In this document: in pieces, positions 33,196-44,399 of the stretch
Layout: the number at the start of each line of letters is the position of its first letter
Position numbering within the stretch: the stretch's first letter is position 1
DNA from: Rhineura floridana
Taxonomy: Eukaryota > Chordata > Lepidosauria > Squamata > Rhineuridae
Assembly: GCF_030035675.1 (NCBI RefSeq)
Contig: NC_084482.1
Span: forward strand, 220,061,943 to 220,125,942
Length of the DNA: 64,000 nt
Direction of reading: 5' to 3'
Translations under genes and position numbers: made by a program
Notes under the pieces: generated by a model
The model's input: only the letters and a program-made list of their open reading frames with translations
The model's database searches: none
What the model was told of the DNA's origin: nothing

Positions 33196-33393
33196 CCCCC
33201 CAATTTGAAAAGAGACAACCCCCCTCCTCACCCTCTCTGTACTGGGATATTTGGGGCTCTTTACTCTGTTTTGGGGTGTCTGTTCTGGTTATCCACCTGA
33301 TTTTCTCAAGGACACATAGAGGCATTCCTTATACAAGGGGAGTATTTATTTGGGGTTCCCAGTAATCATTTTACACTCTTTCCCCCATTCCAG

Positions 33394-33480
33394 CCTCAAA
33401 GACATCCCATCTGGGGAGCATCTTGGGGGCTGTGGCTGCTGTGGTGATACTGCTGGTGTGGGGTATCATTGGGTACATCA
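33394..33480 (+). CDS. MHC class I exon 5, connecting peptide and transmembrane
   Basis: 87 bases between ccattccag and gtaagt, phase 1. Encodes SKTSHLGSILGAVAAVVI and LLVWGIIGYI, a single hydrophobic span of about 20 residues anchoring the protein in the membrane. If the donor is not used, the frame continues SKYKL and stops at 33495-33497. The right-arm copy is 93 bases and markedly different, although the intron right after it is almost identical. Confidence 0.85.
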
Positions 33481-33798
33481 GTAAGTATAAACTGTGAACA
33501 CATTGGGGAGGGGGGGAGATCACACTATTGTAGGATGTACCAGGGATTTGCTGAGTGGTGAACCCCCCCCCAAAAAAATCTGGAGGTATCTACAAACTCC
33601 TCTCCTGGATGTGCCCAGGAGCACTATTTGAATGGCATTTTTGTACCAAGACTAAAGGGATGTAGAAAGTGATGGTAGGTGCATCCCCACAAAGACTCCC
33701 TTCCTGCAAGATAAGCTTCCCAGTTTTTCTTTTTTAATTGGGTTGTGTGGTCCTTGGAGGTCATTTCCTCTTCCAATGCTCTGCTTGTGCCTCGGCAG

Positions 33799-33832
33799 GA
33801 AAATGGCAACCCGGTGGCCACTCAAACTTCAG
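33799..33832 (+). CDS. Candidate MHC class I cytoplasmic exon 6
   Basis: 34 bases between ctcggcag and gtgagt. One frame reads ENGNPVATQTS, which looks like a class I tail and joins in phase with the candidate at 34723. However, the phase left by exon 5 (one base over) favours a different frame, RKWQPGGHSNF. Either a small exon between 33481 and 33798 is missed or the tail is out of frame. The sequence is unchanged in the right arm (45027-45060). Confidence 0.5.
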
Positions 33833-34258
33833 GTGAGTGACCACCTTTTGGAAATGGGTTCTCCTGCACAGCACAGCTTTTGGATGTGGGCTGGGGGGGC
33901 TGTGCCCAGGGGTTAGACCGGCCCTGAAGCTGCTGCAGAGGGCTTGTGCCAACTCGCTCTTCCCACCCGACATGTTCTGGGAAAGGGGAGTCTCTGCAGC
34001 ACTTGCAGCCAGCCTGCTCCTTGTCTGTGCAGAGACTCCTCTAGTCCAAAACATAAAGGCGCAGGAGCCAGGCTGGGATGGGCTCTGAGAAGCAGCACTG
34101 GGGAGGCAAAGGGAGAGGAGAGAGAGATCTTGCTGTAGGATGACTCTATTTCATATTTTTCAGGGTCGTGTATTTCGGTTTTTGTACTTTGTGAACTGCT
34201 TGGAAACCTGTTCTGAGCAAGTTAAAAGTTATCAAATAAGAATGGTGACTGGCTGTTT

Positions 34259-34525
34259 TCACCATATGTGGGCCACATTTAGTGGGTCAGGAAAGGAGAT
34301 CTCTGCATTGTGCCTGTTTGATCCGTCCTTCTTTCGTTTCCTCCGAATTCTTCTTCCTCTCTTCCCCTTGGGTGCAGTTTCAGGCTCTGCCTGAAGGCCA
34401 TATTTAGGGGGACAGGAAGGGATTTCTCTGTGGGGCTCTCCTCCGTTGCTTGAGTCCTCATTTGGAGCTGTTTCCTCCACAGGCTCCTCTCTGTCACACA
34501 TTATCTTCTTCCTTGCTTGTAACAC
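34259..34525 (-). other. Open frame of unknown nature, basic C-terminal cluster
   Basis: 88 codons on the minus strand: acidic N-terminal half (REEPVEETAPNEDSS), a PSCPPKYGLQ segment, then a strong basic cluster (KGKRGRRIRRKRKKDGS) like a nuclear-localisation signal. A longer relative is at 44109-44399 (+) and a third partial repeat at 44457-44600. The family is not recognised. It may be a piece of a retroelement ORF; a host exon is not excluded. Confidence 0.35.
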
Positions 34526-34722
34526 CTTTTGATACGGGATGTGGGACTTGAGCCATGGCGGGCTGATGGATGTTCACCATCTTACACTCAACCTTTTTGA
34601 CAATTCTTGACACTCACAACACATGATGGCCTCTCAGATCCTTCCACTTGACTCTTAAGGACCTCACACTGACAACTCCACCATACTGGCTTAACCATCG
34701 TCTTTTGTTTTTGTTTCTGTAG

Positions 34723-34832
34723 CAAAATACTCTGCTGGGAGTGCTGGAGGATCGAGTAGTGTGCCGGACAACTTGTCCTTAATCATCCCTGCCCCTTCAG
34801 AACTTCTGCCAGCCCATAATATAGTTCCATAG
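34723..34832 (+). CDS. Candidate last coding exon of the class I tail
   Basis: After ttgtttctgtag, an open stretch reads AKYSAGSAGGSSSVPDNLSL, then IIPAPSELLPAHNIVP and a stop at 34830-34832. A serine/glycine-rich tail with Tyr is typical of class I exon 7. The frame fits the ENGNPVATQTS reading of the exon at 33799. It lies just beyond the inverted-repeat arm, so the right copy has no equivalent. The final residues run into a SINE. Confidence 0.45.
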
Positions 34833-34985
34833 GAACATAGGAAGCTGTCTTATTCCAACTCAGACCCTTGGTCCATCTAATTGAGTGCTGTCTACACTGA
34901 CTGGAAGCCTGGCCTGGAGATGCTGAGGATTTGACCTGGGACCTTCTGCAGTGAAGCAGTTGCTCCACCTCTGGCCCTTCAAAGT
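34832..34985 (-). repeat. tRNA-derived SINE (inverted)
   Basis: The + strand reads aggaacataggaagctgtct, cagacccttggtccatct and gctgaggatttgacctggga, the complement of the SINE at 27145-27350, including its B-box side. Confidence 0.8.
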
Positions 34986-35027
34986 TTGAAATATCGAAGG
35001 AGGAATGGTGAAGGCCCATTATGGTTT

Positions 35028-35310
35028 TCAAACTTCCAAATGAGAACTTTTTGGGGACTGGTTTCCTTGAAGGATCAGTTTACGCTGCATATGCCCAGTC
35101 AAGCATTTAGATTTATAAAAGGGCTTATCCACATGGGACCATAACTTCATGCTAAAGGTGCTGTTTTTACCTCCGTTTTCTGTTTGCAGTGCCCACAGCA
35201 AGAGTTCGTTGCTGTCCACTACAACCCCGAGGTCTCTCTCCTGGTCGGTCACCGCCAGTTCAGACCCCATGAGCGTATATGTGAAATTAAGATTTAACAT
35301 TTCCACTCCC
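35028..35310 (-). mobile_element. CR1 LINE fragment
   Basis: The minus strand encodes FTYTLMGSELAVTDQERDLG and VVVDS, a conserved CR1 RT-downstream block, before diverging. It is short and isolated. Confidence 0.65.
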
Positions 35311-35859
35311 TCTGGTTACCTGGCAACTGAGCGTGCTCAGTTTGTTCTACCAGTAAATTTCATTTTAAGAAAACAAAACCGGAAGTGCAATTATTTTTAT
35401 TTTCACTGATACAATACAAATGAAATACAACTCTTTGTCTGAGCACTATTATACTTTTGTGCACAAGTTAGGGGGAAAAGAAACAGAAGACACCGTTTGG
35501 TGTAACATAAAAAAGGCTTGCAGAATGGGAGAGAGCAGCAGAGGTTTCGCTTCAGCCCGCAGGAAATGAAATGAAAGAACAGGGGAGGAGGGAGTGGGCA
35601 TGGAGAGGGGAACGATTGACACACCCACCTAAAAGTATCGGAGCAAAGTGTCTGCAAGCTGTAGTGATACTGAGTGAAGACTTTTTTCCTTCCCTTTTTG
35701 GATGATCAGAGGATTGGGTTAGTACAGATTTACAGGGGGGAAACCATGTGATCGCTTCTGTTTGCCAGTAGCGTCATGTGAACCATGCGAATTGAAAGGG
35801 GATGCAAGTAGCACCAGACACACAGTAAACCCCCGTGTAGATGAGCCCGAAGTGGCACT
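35311..35859. other. No gene seen
   Basis: Unassigned DNA with only short chance frames. Confidence 0.35.
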
Positions 35860-36290
35860 TCTACAGGCGCCTTCTGATGTTTGTTCCGCTCTTCCAATTA
35901 ATCACTCTTTTAGCGTGGCAGCACCTCTTCCTCTGGAACTCCCTCCCTATTAATATCAGGCCAGGCGCCTTCCCTGTTCAGGCAAGCCTAATTAGACATG
36001 GACTTCCATTATCTATGCTTGTTCTTAAACTCTGTGATTTGATCTGTATTTGTTAATTTTATTATGTCGGTTTTGTAGACAACTGTAGGTTGGTTAACCT
36101 CAAGCATGGATTGCTGCAATGCGCTCTAGGTGTGGCTACCCCTGAGGCTGGTTTGGAGGTTACAGCTGGTGCAGAACATGGTAGCTACTGCCAGCATCTA
36201 ACACCAAGTTCAAGGTTTTGCTACTAACATATATGGGCCTATATTGCCAGGGGTGCGGTCATGCAGGGTATCGGAGAGTCTTAAACCCTT
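35860..36290 (+). mobile_element. Two old L2 LINE fragments
   Basis: 35915-36060 has L2 3' wording (cctcttcctctggaactccc, caggcgccttccctgttca). 36095-36250 has the earlier RT part (tggattgctgcaatgcgctc, gcagaacatggtag). Their order is reversed relative to an intact L2, so they come from separate insertions or a rearrangement. Confidence 0.65.
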
Positions 36291-38039
36291 TACTTGTTTG
36301 GGAGCAGAGCACCAGCAGGGTCGCTATGTCTCCAGCAACTACATGCCAAACAGCATGAAAGGGGAGTATGTTAGCCATTGAGAAGAGTCTTCTAACATGC
36401 TTCCTTGTCCTTTCCTGCAGATTGGAGTCAGAGTAAATGAAGGTGACTCAAACACTGAGAAGACTCTTCTCATAAGCTAACACTCCTATTTCATGCTTAT
36501 TGATTCCTAGGCATTATCAAGGATCTCATTCTCAACCCCACAGCAAAAAAAATGGGGAGGGGCATGACTGTGATTAACATGAAGGGACCCTGCACTTCTG
36601 AATTTGCCACTACACTACTGTATATTGCTCAGGACCAGGTTACTTGAGAGATGGCTGTCTTATCCCTTATATTCTCAGTAGATCATCACGGTCTGCAGGA
36701 GAGCTTCTCCTGCATGTTCCAAAGATCTCAGAAGCCCCCTCCACAGTGACAGCATCAGTTCAGAGCGCTTCATGAATCAGCTTACAGGTTGTACAGGATT
36801 TAGCATCATTGCAAGGAATGACAAGGCACAACTATACTGCACTAAGACATTGTTGCAGCGACTAGACATGCCTCCTTACCATCCTTAAGTAAGGATGGGC
36901 GGGCACCTGACTTTCATGGACTGAGTATCACTGGGGAGAGCACGAGGCAGATGAGCTCTCCTCCTCAGAGGGACAGTGAAGGCTCATTGAGATTGCCAGC
37001 GCCACAGCCTACATGTCTGAGGTGAGGGCGGCTGGACCCCCTCCTCAACATCACCCTCAGGAGGGGGCCTGCTCTTTAGCAGTGGTAGGGTGAGTGAGGA
37101 AGGGGTGAAGTGAAGGGGGAGAGACAACCTCTTGATCGGGCAGTGCCTCCCCAGTAGAAACCGGAACTTTAGGGGCGGAGCATCCACGGGCTCATCACTG
37201 GTGCCTTCCCATTGGTCCAAGTCTATCTCCTCCTCATCATCATCATTGCTCCATTGCCAACCCACGGGACTCATAACAAGGGTTGGCAATTGTGCATACT
37301 ACGTGCATACCAATCAACTTCTGCGACAGTAGTTAAAAGTAGTGTAGAGGAGAGCTCACTGCCAGCTCAGAGGCCACAGAACTCTTCATCTGGTCCCCTT
37401 TAATCTTGTGGCTAACTGCTACTTTGGGCTCTTTTCACAGACTTTGGGACTTAACAACCCACAACTGCTCACCGTCATGACCTGAACATGACCTTCGCTG
37501 TTTCCCCTTTTTTTTTGCTATGTACCTTTATTGTTTTATTATCATCTTGAACCCCTGCTCCTATACATCCTAATACTATGTATTTTATTTATGCAAAGCC
37601 CCTATATTAAATGTAGTTTACATTTTAAGTTTACATACTGCATACACCAGTCACAAATGTAAAACCTGCTATGGGTTTTCAGGTATTGCTTATATAATAC
37701 CTGAACCCCTTAAAGCCTTCCAAAAGGGGGTCAGGTGCTCTCATTCCTTCCCACACTCACTTCCTTGTATTATTAAGAGGGCATCTGAGTGCCAGGTTCT
37801 CCGTCAGATCCCCCAAAACCAGATTCCCCCCCGTTAGAATTTCTATGTAAAACATTGCAAATACTTCAGGGCGTCCATAGCATCGTTGTGACAGTAGGTC
37901 CGAGTGAAGTTCCATATTTCTCTTGACCTTTGTTTATTGCAAATGCCAACCGAGTGCTTGACACCATAGGAAAAGAGCTAAAAAAATTTTTAGGGCGAGC
38001 TACAAAAAGCCACAGTGAGTTTGCAAGTTTCCAAATGCT
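36291..38039. other. No recognised gene or repeat
   Basis: About 1.75 kb. A minus-strand open frame at 36984-37289 has an acidic run (NDDDEEEIDLDQWEG) but no domain. No splice-framed V2R extracellular exon is visible here. Confidence 0.4.
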
Positions 38040-38640
38040 ATTTATTTATTTTATTTATTATTTGATTTATATCCCGCCCTTCCTCCCAGCAGAAGCCCAG
38101 GTCGGCAAACAAAAGCACCAAAAACACTTTAAAACACCATAAAAACAGACTTTAAAATACATTAAAACATCTTTAAAAGCTCTTTTTGAAAGTTTTCAAA
38201 ACGTCTTCTAAAAAAAGTTTTAAAAACATTAAAAAAAAGGTTTAAGAACATATTAAAAAGCAATTCCAACACAGACGCAGACTGAGATAGGTCTCAACTT
38301 AAAAGGCTTCTTGAAAGAGGAAGGTCTTCAACAGGAGCCAAAAAGATAACAGAGATGGTGCCAGTCTAATATCCAAGGGGAGGGAATTCCAAAGGGTAGG
38401 TGCCACCACACTAAAGGTCTGTTTCCTATGTTGTGCAGAATAGACCTCCTGATAAGATGGTATCTGCAGGAGGCCCTCGCCTGCAGAGCGCAGTGATCAA
38501 CTGGGTATAGAAGGGGTAAGACGGTCTTTCAGGTATCCTGGTCCTGAGCTGCGTAGGGTTTTGTACGCTAAAACCAGAACCTTAAACTTGGCCCGATAGC
38601 ATGGATTTCTTACAAATCTCACTGTGGGGTGAATTTTAGT
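38040..38640 (-). mobile_element. L2 LINE 3' end
   Basis: The minus strand carries the L2 ORF2 C-terminal region (words catgctatcgggccaagttt and ctttggaattccctcccctt) and a 3' UTR closing with gggcgggatataaatcaaat and (AAAT)n. It is frameshifted and older than the L2 copies at 4159 and 16946. Confidence 0.75.
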
Positions 38641-39254
38641 ACTGTACTCATGTCAATCAGGCCTCTCGAAAGCCTTCATTATAGCCCTTATATATATATT
38701 AATTAAGTTTTCATGAGCTCCAGCCAGCGCAGTCATGTTGGTCGGAGCTAAAAAGCATTGCAGTCCAAAAAGTCTGAAGGGCTCCAGGGGCAGGAAGACT
38801 GTGATAAGATAAGGAGGCTGTATGGAGGGCTGGTGTTTGTGGTTTGAAACATCATAAAATTCCTGTGGAAAGAGCCTGATGGATGAAATGCGTGGACTGT
38901 TGGGCTCACATTGAGCAGATGAAAGTTCAAATCTCTGCTTAGGAACAAGGGGGCTTACTGCCTTGGGCCATTTGCCACCCAGCCTAATGTTCCTCACATG
39001 GATGGTAGCCTGAGTTCCTTGGAGAAAGAATACGATTTACCTGTAACATATAGGTTATTTTCTGTCCTAGACTTATTTTCTCTTAATTAATGGTGGGTTT
39101 ACCTGTCTTTCTACCAAGTCAAGCAATAGATCTATCTCACCCTGGGTGGTCTACTATGAAAAGTCTCCCAGAGACAATTTTGCTGGCCCCACCACCTAAA
39201 ATCCTTTTTCGACTGGTGAGGACACATCCTGTGTTCAAAGCAGGTCCTCTGTCA
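38641..39254. other. No gene seen
   Basis: Unassigned sequence upstream of the V2R exon. No further V2R exon is recognised. Confidence 0.35.
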
Positions 39255-39450
39255 GAGAGTTGGACCTGGGTCCAAATTCGTATTCAGCCATGCAACTCAT
39301 TGGGTAACGTTGGACCACTCACACTCACCCAGGCTTATCCTATAACACAATGAAGTTTTGAGGATAAAAATCATGAAGAACCTCGTGCCCCACTTTAGGT
39401 CATTGGAGGAAAAGTAAGATTAAGTGTAGACACTAAATAAATAAATATTT
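39255..39450 (+). repeat. SINE with L2-like tail
   Basis: Diverged CORE-type SINE (attcagccatgcaactcattgg, tgaggataaaaatcatg) ending in taaataaataaat. Confidence 0.55.
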
Positions 39451-39575
39451 CCCCCCTTCTCCTCCTTATTATTATTTTATAACTTCTCCCACATCAGTAT
39501 TTTTTCTGTGTCTAAAAAATCATAGTTGATTATGGATGTAAGCAATGTTGAAGCCACTCCTTTTCTCCTCCTCAG

Positions 39576-40486
39576 ATGCAGACCACTGCACCAAATGTCC
39601 AGAAGATCAATATCCAAACAAGGGCAGAGATCAGTGTATCCCCAAGACTATCACATTCCTGGATTATGAAGAACATTTGGAGATCATCTTAGCTTCAATT
39701 TCCTTATTCTTTGCTTTAACCACAGAGATTGTGTTAGGAATCTTCACTAAATTCAAGGAAACACCCATAGTCAAAGCAAACAATTGGGATCTCTCCTTCA
39801 TCCTCCTCATCTCCTTCCTGCTTTCCTTTTGGTCCTCCTTCCTCTTCATTGGCCAGCCAAGGAGAGTGACCTGCCTTCTCCGACAAACAGCCTTCAGCAT
39901 AATCTTCTCAGTTGCTGTTTCTTCTGTCTTGGCAAAAACCATCACTGTGGTGCTGGCCTTCCTGGCCACAAAGCCAGGGAACAGGCTGAGGAGATGGCTG
40001 GGGAAGAGTCTGGCCAACTCCATTGTCATTTCCTGCACCAGTGTCCAAATTGTCATCTGCACCATCTGGCTGTGGATTTCTCCACCCTTCCCAGACTCAG
40101 ACATGCACTCCCAGCCTGGAGAGATCATCCTGCAATGCAACGAAGGGTCTGTCACCATGTTTTATGGTGCCCTCAGTTACATGGGCTTCCTGGCTGCCGT
40201 CTGCTTCACAGTGGCTTTCCTTGCCAGGAAGCTGCCTGGGGCCTTCAATGAAGCCAAGCTGATCACCTTCAGCATGCTGGTCTTCTGCAGTGTTTGGGTC
40301 TCCTTTGTGCCCACCTACCTGAGCACGAAGGGGAAATACATGGTAGCCGTGCAGGTCTTCTCCATCTTGGCCTCCAGCGCTGGGCTTCTGGGCTGCATCT
40401 TCATTCCCAAATGCTATATTATTGTACTGAGGCCTGATCTCAATACAAAGGAGCACCTGACGACAAAAACTAAAGATGGCATCTGA
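39576..40486 (+). CDS. V2R-type vomeronasal receptor, terminal 7TM exon
   Basis: Open exon of about 303 codons after a strong acceptor (cttttctcctcctcag). It begins with the end of the cysteine-rich domain ([18 protein letters not shown]), then [10 protein letters not shown] leads into seven hydrophobic spans. Family C/V2R signatures are [59 protein letters not shown] and [20 protein letters not shown], closing [10 protein letters not shown] and stop. This matches the usual single 7TM exon of V2Rs, pheromone receptors of vomeronasal neurons coupled to Go. It is unbroken. The upstream ligand-binding exons are not recognised in the 5 kb before it. It may be part of a larger gene with long introns or an orphan exon left by duplication. 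Confidence 0.93.
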
Positions 40487-41362
40487 TTGTTGCCATATTT
40501 ATTTTTGCCTATTTCCAGCAGAACAGAAATGAAATCCACATACTTGTCTTGGGAATACGGCTCCTTTTATATAAATCTGTCTTCATTCTGTACAAATCAT
40601 GAATGATGAAAATGAATGCATAATTATTGCAATGGCCACAGACCCTTTGGGCTTTATGTTTGACATGTTTTGCTTCATCACAGCCTGATTCCCACTTGAT
40701 CAGCCACAATATATTTGTGCTGGTAATGCTCATCCGGTGTCACCCTGAGTCATTTTTCAGGATTATTTTCTAGCAAATATTGTTCAGTGGCAACATTGCG
40801 TTAAATCATCATTATCTTCTGTTTATTTTTATGGTAACCTTTCCACAAAATTATGCTCAAAGTAGATCACAATAATCCAAATGAAGAATAAATATAACAG
40901 ATCTTAGAAACTATTAAAAATAGTATCAATGAGTAAGTAAAAGATCAATCCAATATTCAATAAAAATACAAAAAAGCTAACCTAACTTTAATAGCTTAAA
41001 ATAAACTAAATGATAGTTCCAACACAAAGATAGTTCACTAGCATCCAAATGATCACCACATTCCAGATAATGTACTTGTATCCAATAATTTGGACCTGAG
41101 ACTCAGTCTTCAAACACCCATGGTCCTCATCCCATCTTTCACCAGGTGCAGTGCAGACACTTCCACCCTGCTTCTCACCCAGAGGGGCCTTTTGCCCACC
41201 ATTATTGTGTGCTCACCCCATATAGCAGCCAATAATTTTCTTTCTACACTCTTCCACTATGCAATATAGAATCATCCAGGCTGGGGCCACAAACAACATT
41301 TCAAGGGGTTACACCCCTATGGAGCCCCCTGAACTATAGATGCTAAAAGTGTATCCCCTGCC
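40487..41362. other. No gene; possible V2R 3' UTR
   Basis: AT-rich sequence follows the V2R stop. An aataaa at about 40888 is a possible polyadenylation signal. Nothing else is recognised. Confidence 0.35.
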
Positions 41363-41960
41363 CAGAGCTTGGAAGTAACTCGTTATTTTTAACGAGTTAC
41401 TTGTAATTCGTTACAATTTTAAATAATGAGTGGGTAATTCCATTACATTTGGCAAGTAACGGAACGACTAGTAATTTCCCTACTTTTCAGCTGCAACTCT
41501 GACGTTTCCACGTTAGGTTGCACATTACTTGGGGGCGGGAACAAGGGGAAGTCAGCTCCTGGCTGTGATTGGTTAACACAAGACATGTGTCTCACACTGA
41601 TTGGACCTCTGCACAGACTCTCTCTTCCCTCGTGATCTGTGTTAGGAGGCACGAGGGAAGAGGTGAATAGGCAAGGCCTGCTAGCATCTGAGAGGAAAAA
41701 ATGGACGCCGGAGGAAAAAGCCAGGGCAAGGACAACGGAGGAGAAGGCAGCAGCAGAATGGCGAAGAGCTGTGGAGGTGAGTGACGATGATTTGTGTGTT
41801 TGTGTGTGTGCCCCCCGCGGCACCGTTCTGCCCCCCCACCCCCCCACGGCCCCCTCCATCAATCACAAGGCACTTCTGAAACTTCGGCCTTCTCTTCCTT
41901 CCCCCCCTTTTTGAACTTTCCCCCTTGTTCCCATGCATACCTGTGTGCTGTATTTATCCA
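41363..41960 (+). mobile_element. hAT DNA transposon 5' end
   Basis: Starts cagagcttggaagtaactcg, a hAT-type terminus followed by subterminal gttac repeats (aacgagttacttgtaattcg). Downstream, 41701-41780 could encode a first transposase exon (MDAGGKSQGKDNGGEGSS) followed by gtgagt. No transposase core or opposite terminus is seen, so it is a truncated copy. Confidence 0.5.
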
Positions 41961-42109
41961 GACAGAGCACTCCTGCCTTTTAAAATGCCGGCTAGCTTTT
42001 TATTATATATTTATTTCAACTCCATCTTTCTTTTTATTGGTATTTTTGTCCTGTTTAATCACAAGACTGAATTGTATGTGGAATTGTATGTGGGACAAAA
42101 ACTGTTTCA

Positions 42110-42143
<34 letters not shown>

Positions 42144-43984
42144 TAAATCATTAGGCGTATAATAAATGCCTTAAGGCTGATTTTTTTGTTCTTGGCAGAG
42201 ATGAGGTGAGAAATAGGGTCCTTGCAGCTCCTCCTCTCAGTCCCCCAGCTCTCAAACTCATGTTCTGTGAGAAAGAGAGAGATTCCCAGTCCCAGAGAGA
42301 GACAACTCCTGTGAACCCCATTCTCTCACCTCTTGTAGGAAAAAATCCATTTATTGCAGCTGAATAACTGGGCAATGTAAAATTAAAATGTTTAACTGAT
42401 TAATCCTCTCCCTTTCAATAAACTGATGAATTACATTTCAATTGATTTGCTTATCACCAAGACTTCAAATCTATGAGAATTTCCAGAATATAATAATTAA
42501 AAGGAGTGCAAGACAATGAAGAATTCAATACAGAAGCTCTAGGGCACACAGTTAAAAAAAATCAAGGCTGATCTTTGTTATTGTTTCATGCATTCCCCAG
42601 TACAGTAACACACAAATTACTCTAAAAACAATAAACAAGTGTCTCATATTAAAACTCATTCTTACCAATAAAAATAGGCCCCACTGATTAATCAACTCTC
42701 CTTTTAGTTAATTAATCTGCTGAAAATTAAAGCTTGTAGCCCTAGAGTTGGTTTTTTTTTTTTAAATCATTTGACCAGGAAGACAAGTACCGTTCAGTTC
42801 GCATACAGTGAATTTCAGAGTTGAGATTAATCTGTTCTCATCACAGCCCAGGCTTGTGTATTTATGTGCAAGCCCTTTCTTGATGACATTGCCATGTGGT
42901 GACCAAAGCAAGGAGGAGAGAAGTCTCAGGCTGTGTGGTGCAGTCGCTGCAACACAATTGCTGCCTAGAAAAGAATGTGCAGGTGCAAAAAGCAGAAGCT
43001 CAAGTAAGCTTCAATAAGATGAACAGTGCCAAAGCTGCACAGGCTGCAATAGGCAATGTTGAGGGGTTTCATCATTACTGCTTTTTAGGAAGTGAAGGTC
43101 AACCACTGTCAGTGCCGCCCTGGGCTCTTACTGCGAGGAAGGGCGGGATATAAATAAATATATATATATATACAGAAAGAAAGAAAGGAGAGATGTAAAG
43201 GGGAGTATTTCTTTAGATGTTACCCTACTTTCCATTTTTGCTTTCTATTTGCTTCAAGCCCTATTCTGTCACTCTCCAGTACACATGAAGAAGGGGCAGC
43301 GAGGGCAACCCCCAAACCTGGGTGTTGCGCCTCCAAGTTAGTTACTTAGAACAAAGTATGCCTTTCCTATCTACGATGTATTTCTATAAATGAAATAGCT
43401 TTTCTTATTTTACTAAGTCTTAAGTCTCAGTGATCTCAGTGCAGGGTAAAAGCCTGCCACAAACACACACATTGGCACACACAAGCATCATAGACTGTTG
43501 ACAATCTCTGCTAATATCTATACAAATGTACATAACATGCATCACCTGAACTCACATGATCTAGAGTTACCTTAGATCTTGCAAGATTTGCAAATGAGAA
43601 GCAATAGGGTTTTATATAAGTTCTGATTGTCTATTGGGCTATCATAGGTTATATGTTTTTTTCATTTTCTATGGCAAAAACTCCAACTTCAGTGGAATTT
43701 ATGTGATGTGTTCTAATCATTTGAATTTGGCTAATGAATGCTTTATTCTTTCATCAGAACTTTAGCAGTAGTACTAAAATATTAATAAAAAAGAAAAGGG
43801 AAAGAAAAAATACTTTACATACATCATTCAGCTGTATTGCTAATTATAGATATAGATATAAAAGATAAATGGCATTTTGTCAAAAGTATTTTTGTCTACA
43901 TTTTATACCTCATCCTTGGTTTTCCAAGCTTGGCATGGAATGCTTCTCATACAGAATTAATTTGAAATGCTGCATATTTATTAT
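41961..43984. other. No gene; short repeats only
   Basis: Contains (AAT)n at about 42110-42140 and an L2-type tail at 43110-43172 (gccgccctgggctcttactg, gggcgggatataaataaata). The remainder is AT-rich and unassigned. Confidence 0.4.
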
Positions 43985-44054
43985 CATAATCATCATACTC
44001 AAAATAAAAAATATATGTACCGCCTTCAAGTTGATTCCAACTTATGGTTTACCC
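43985..44054. repeat. CORE-type SINE end fragment
   Basis: accgccttcaagttgattcc with aacttatgg is the end of the SINE seen at 28715-28885. It abuts the right inverted arm. Confidence 0.55.
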
Positions 44055-44108
44055 CTGTAAACATCCATCGGCCCACCGTGGCTTACGTCCCACATCTCGG
44101 ATCAAAAG

Positions 44109-44399
44109 GTGTTACAAGCAAGGAATAAGATAATGTGTGACAGAGAGGAGCCTGTGGAGGAAACAGCTCCAAATGAGGACTCAAGCAAGGGAGGACAACC
44201 CCACAGAGAAATCCCTTCCTGTCCCCCTAAATATGGCCTTCAGGCAGACCCTGAAACTGCAGCGAAGGGGAAGAGAGGAAGAAGAATTCAGAGGAAACCA
44301 AAGATGGATGGATCAAGCAGGGACAACGCAAGGCAATACCCAGGAAGGCAGAGATCTTCATTCCTGACCCCTAAATGCAGCCTTCACCATTATTATTAG
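44109..44399 (+). other. Open frame of unknown nature, second copy, tandemly repeated
   Basis: 96 codons related to 34259-34525: REEPVEETAPNEDSSKGGQP, then the basic cluster KGKRGRRIQRKPKMDGSSR. Part of the block (from atggccttcaggcagagcct) is repeated at 44457-44600, so the right arm has an internal duplication absent on the left. The family is unknown. Confidence 0.35.

Larger units (their letters stand above)
20961..34585. repeat. Left arm of an inverted class I duplication
   Basis: This segment corresponds, in reverse complement, to 44055-52107. The match starts at a shared CR1 3' end, passes through the alpha1 exon, alpha3 exon, CR1, transmembrane and tail exons, and stops about 34585 (ggatgttcacc) opposite 44055. 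The left arm is longer (13.6 against 8.1 kb) because of Copia, L2, SINE and LTR sequence absent on the right, plus the alpha2 exon region. Identity is uneven, from near 100 percent in exon 2 and around 33.5-34.1 kb to clearly lower just before and within the TM exon. Confidence 0.9.

Noticed and set aside
36984-37289. Acidic open frame on the minus strand
   Set aside because: No recognised domain, homologous copy or splice context, so it is probably chance.
39664-40158. Antisense open frame over the V2R exon
   Set aside because: The + strand frame carries all V2R signatures; the opposite frame is a shadow.
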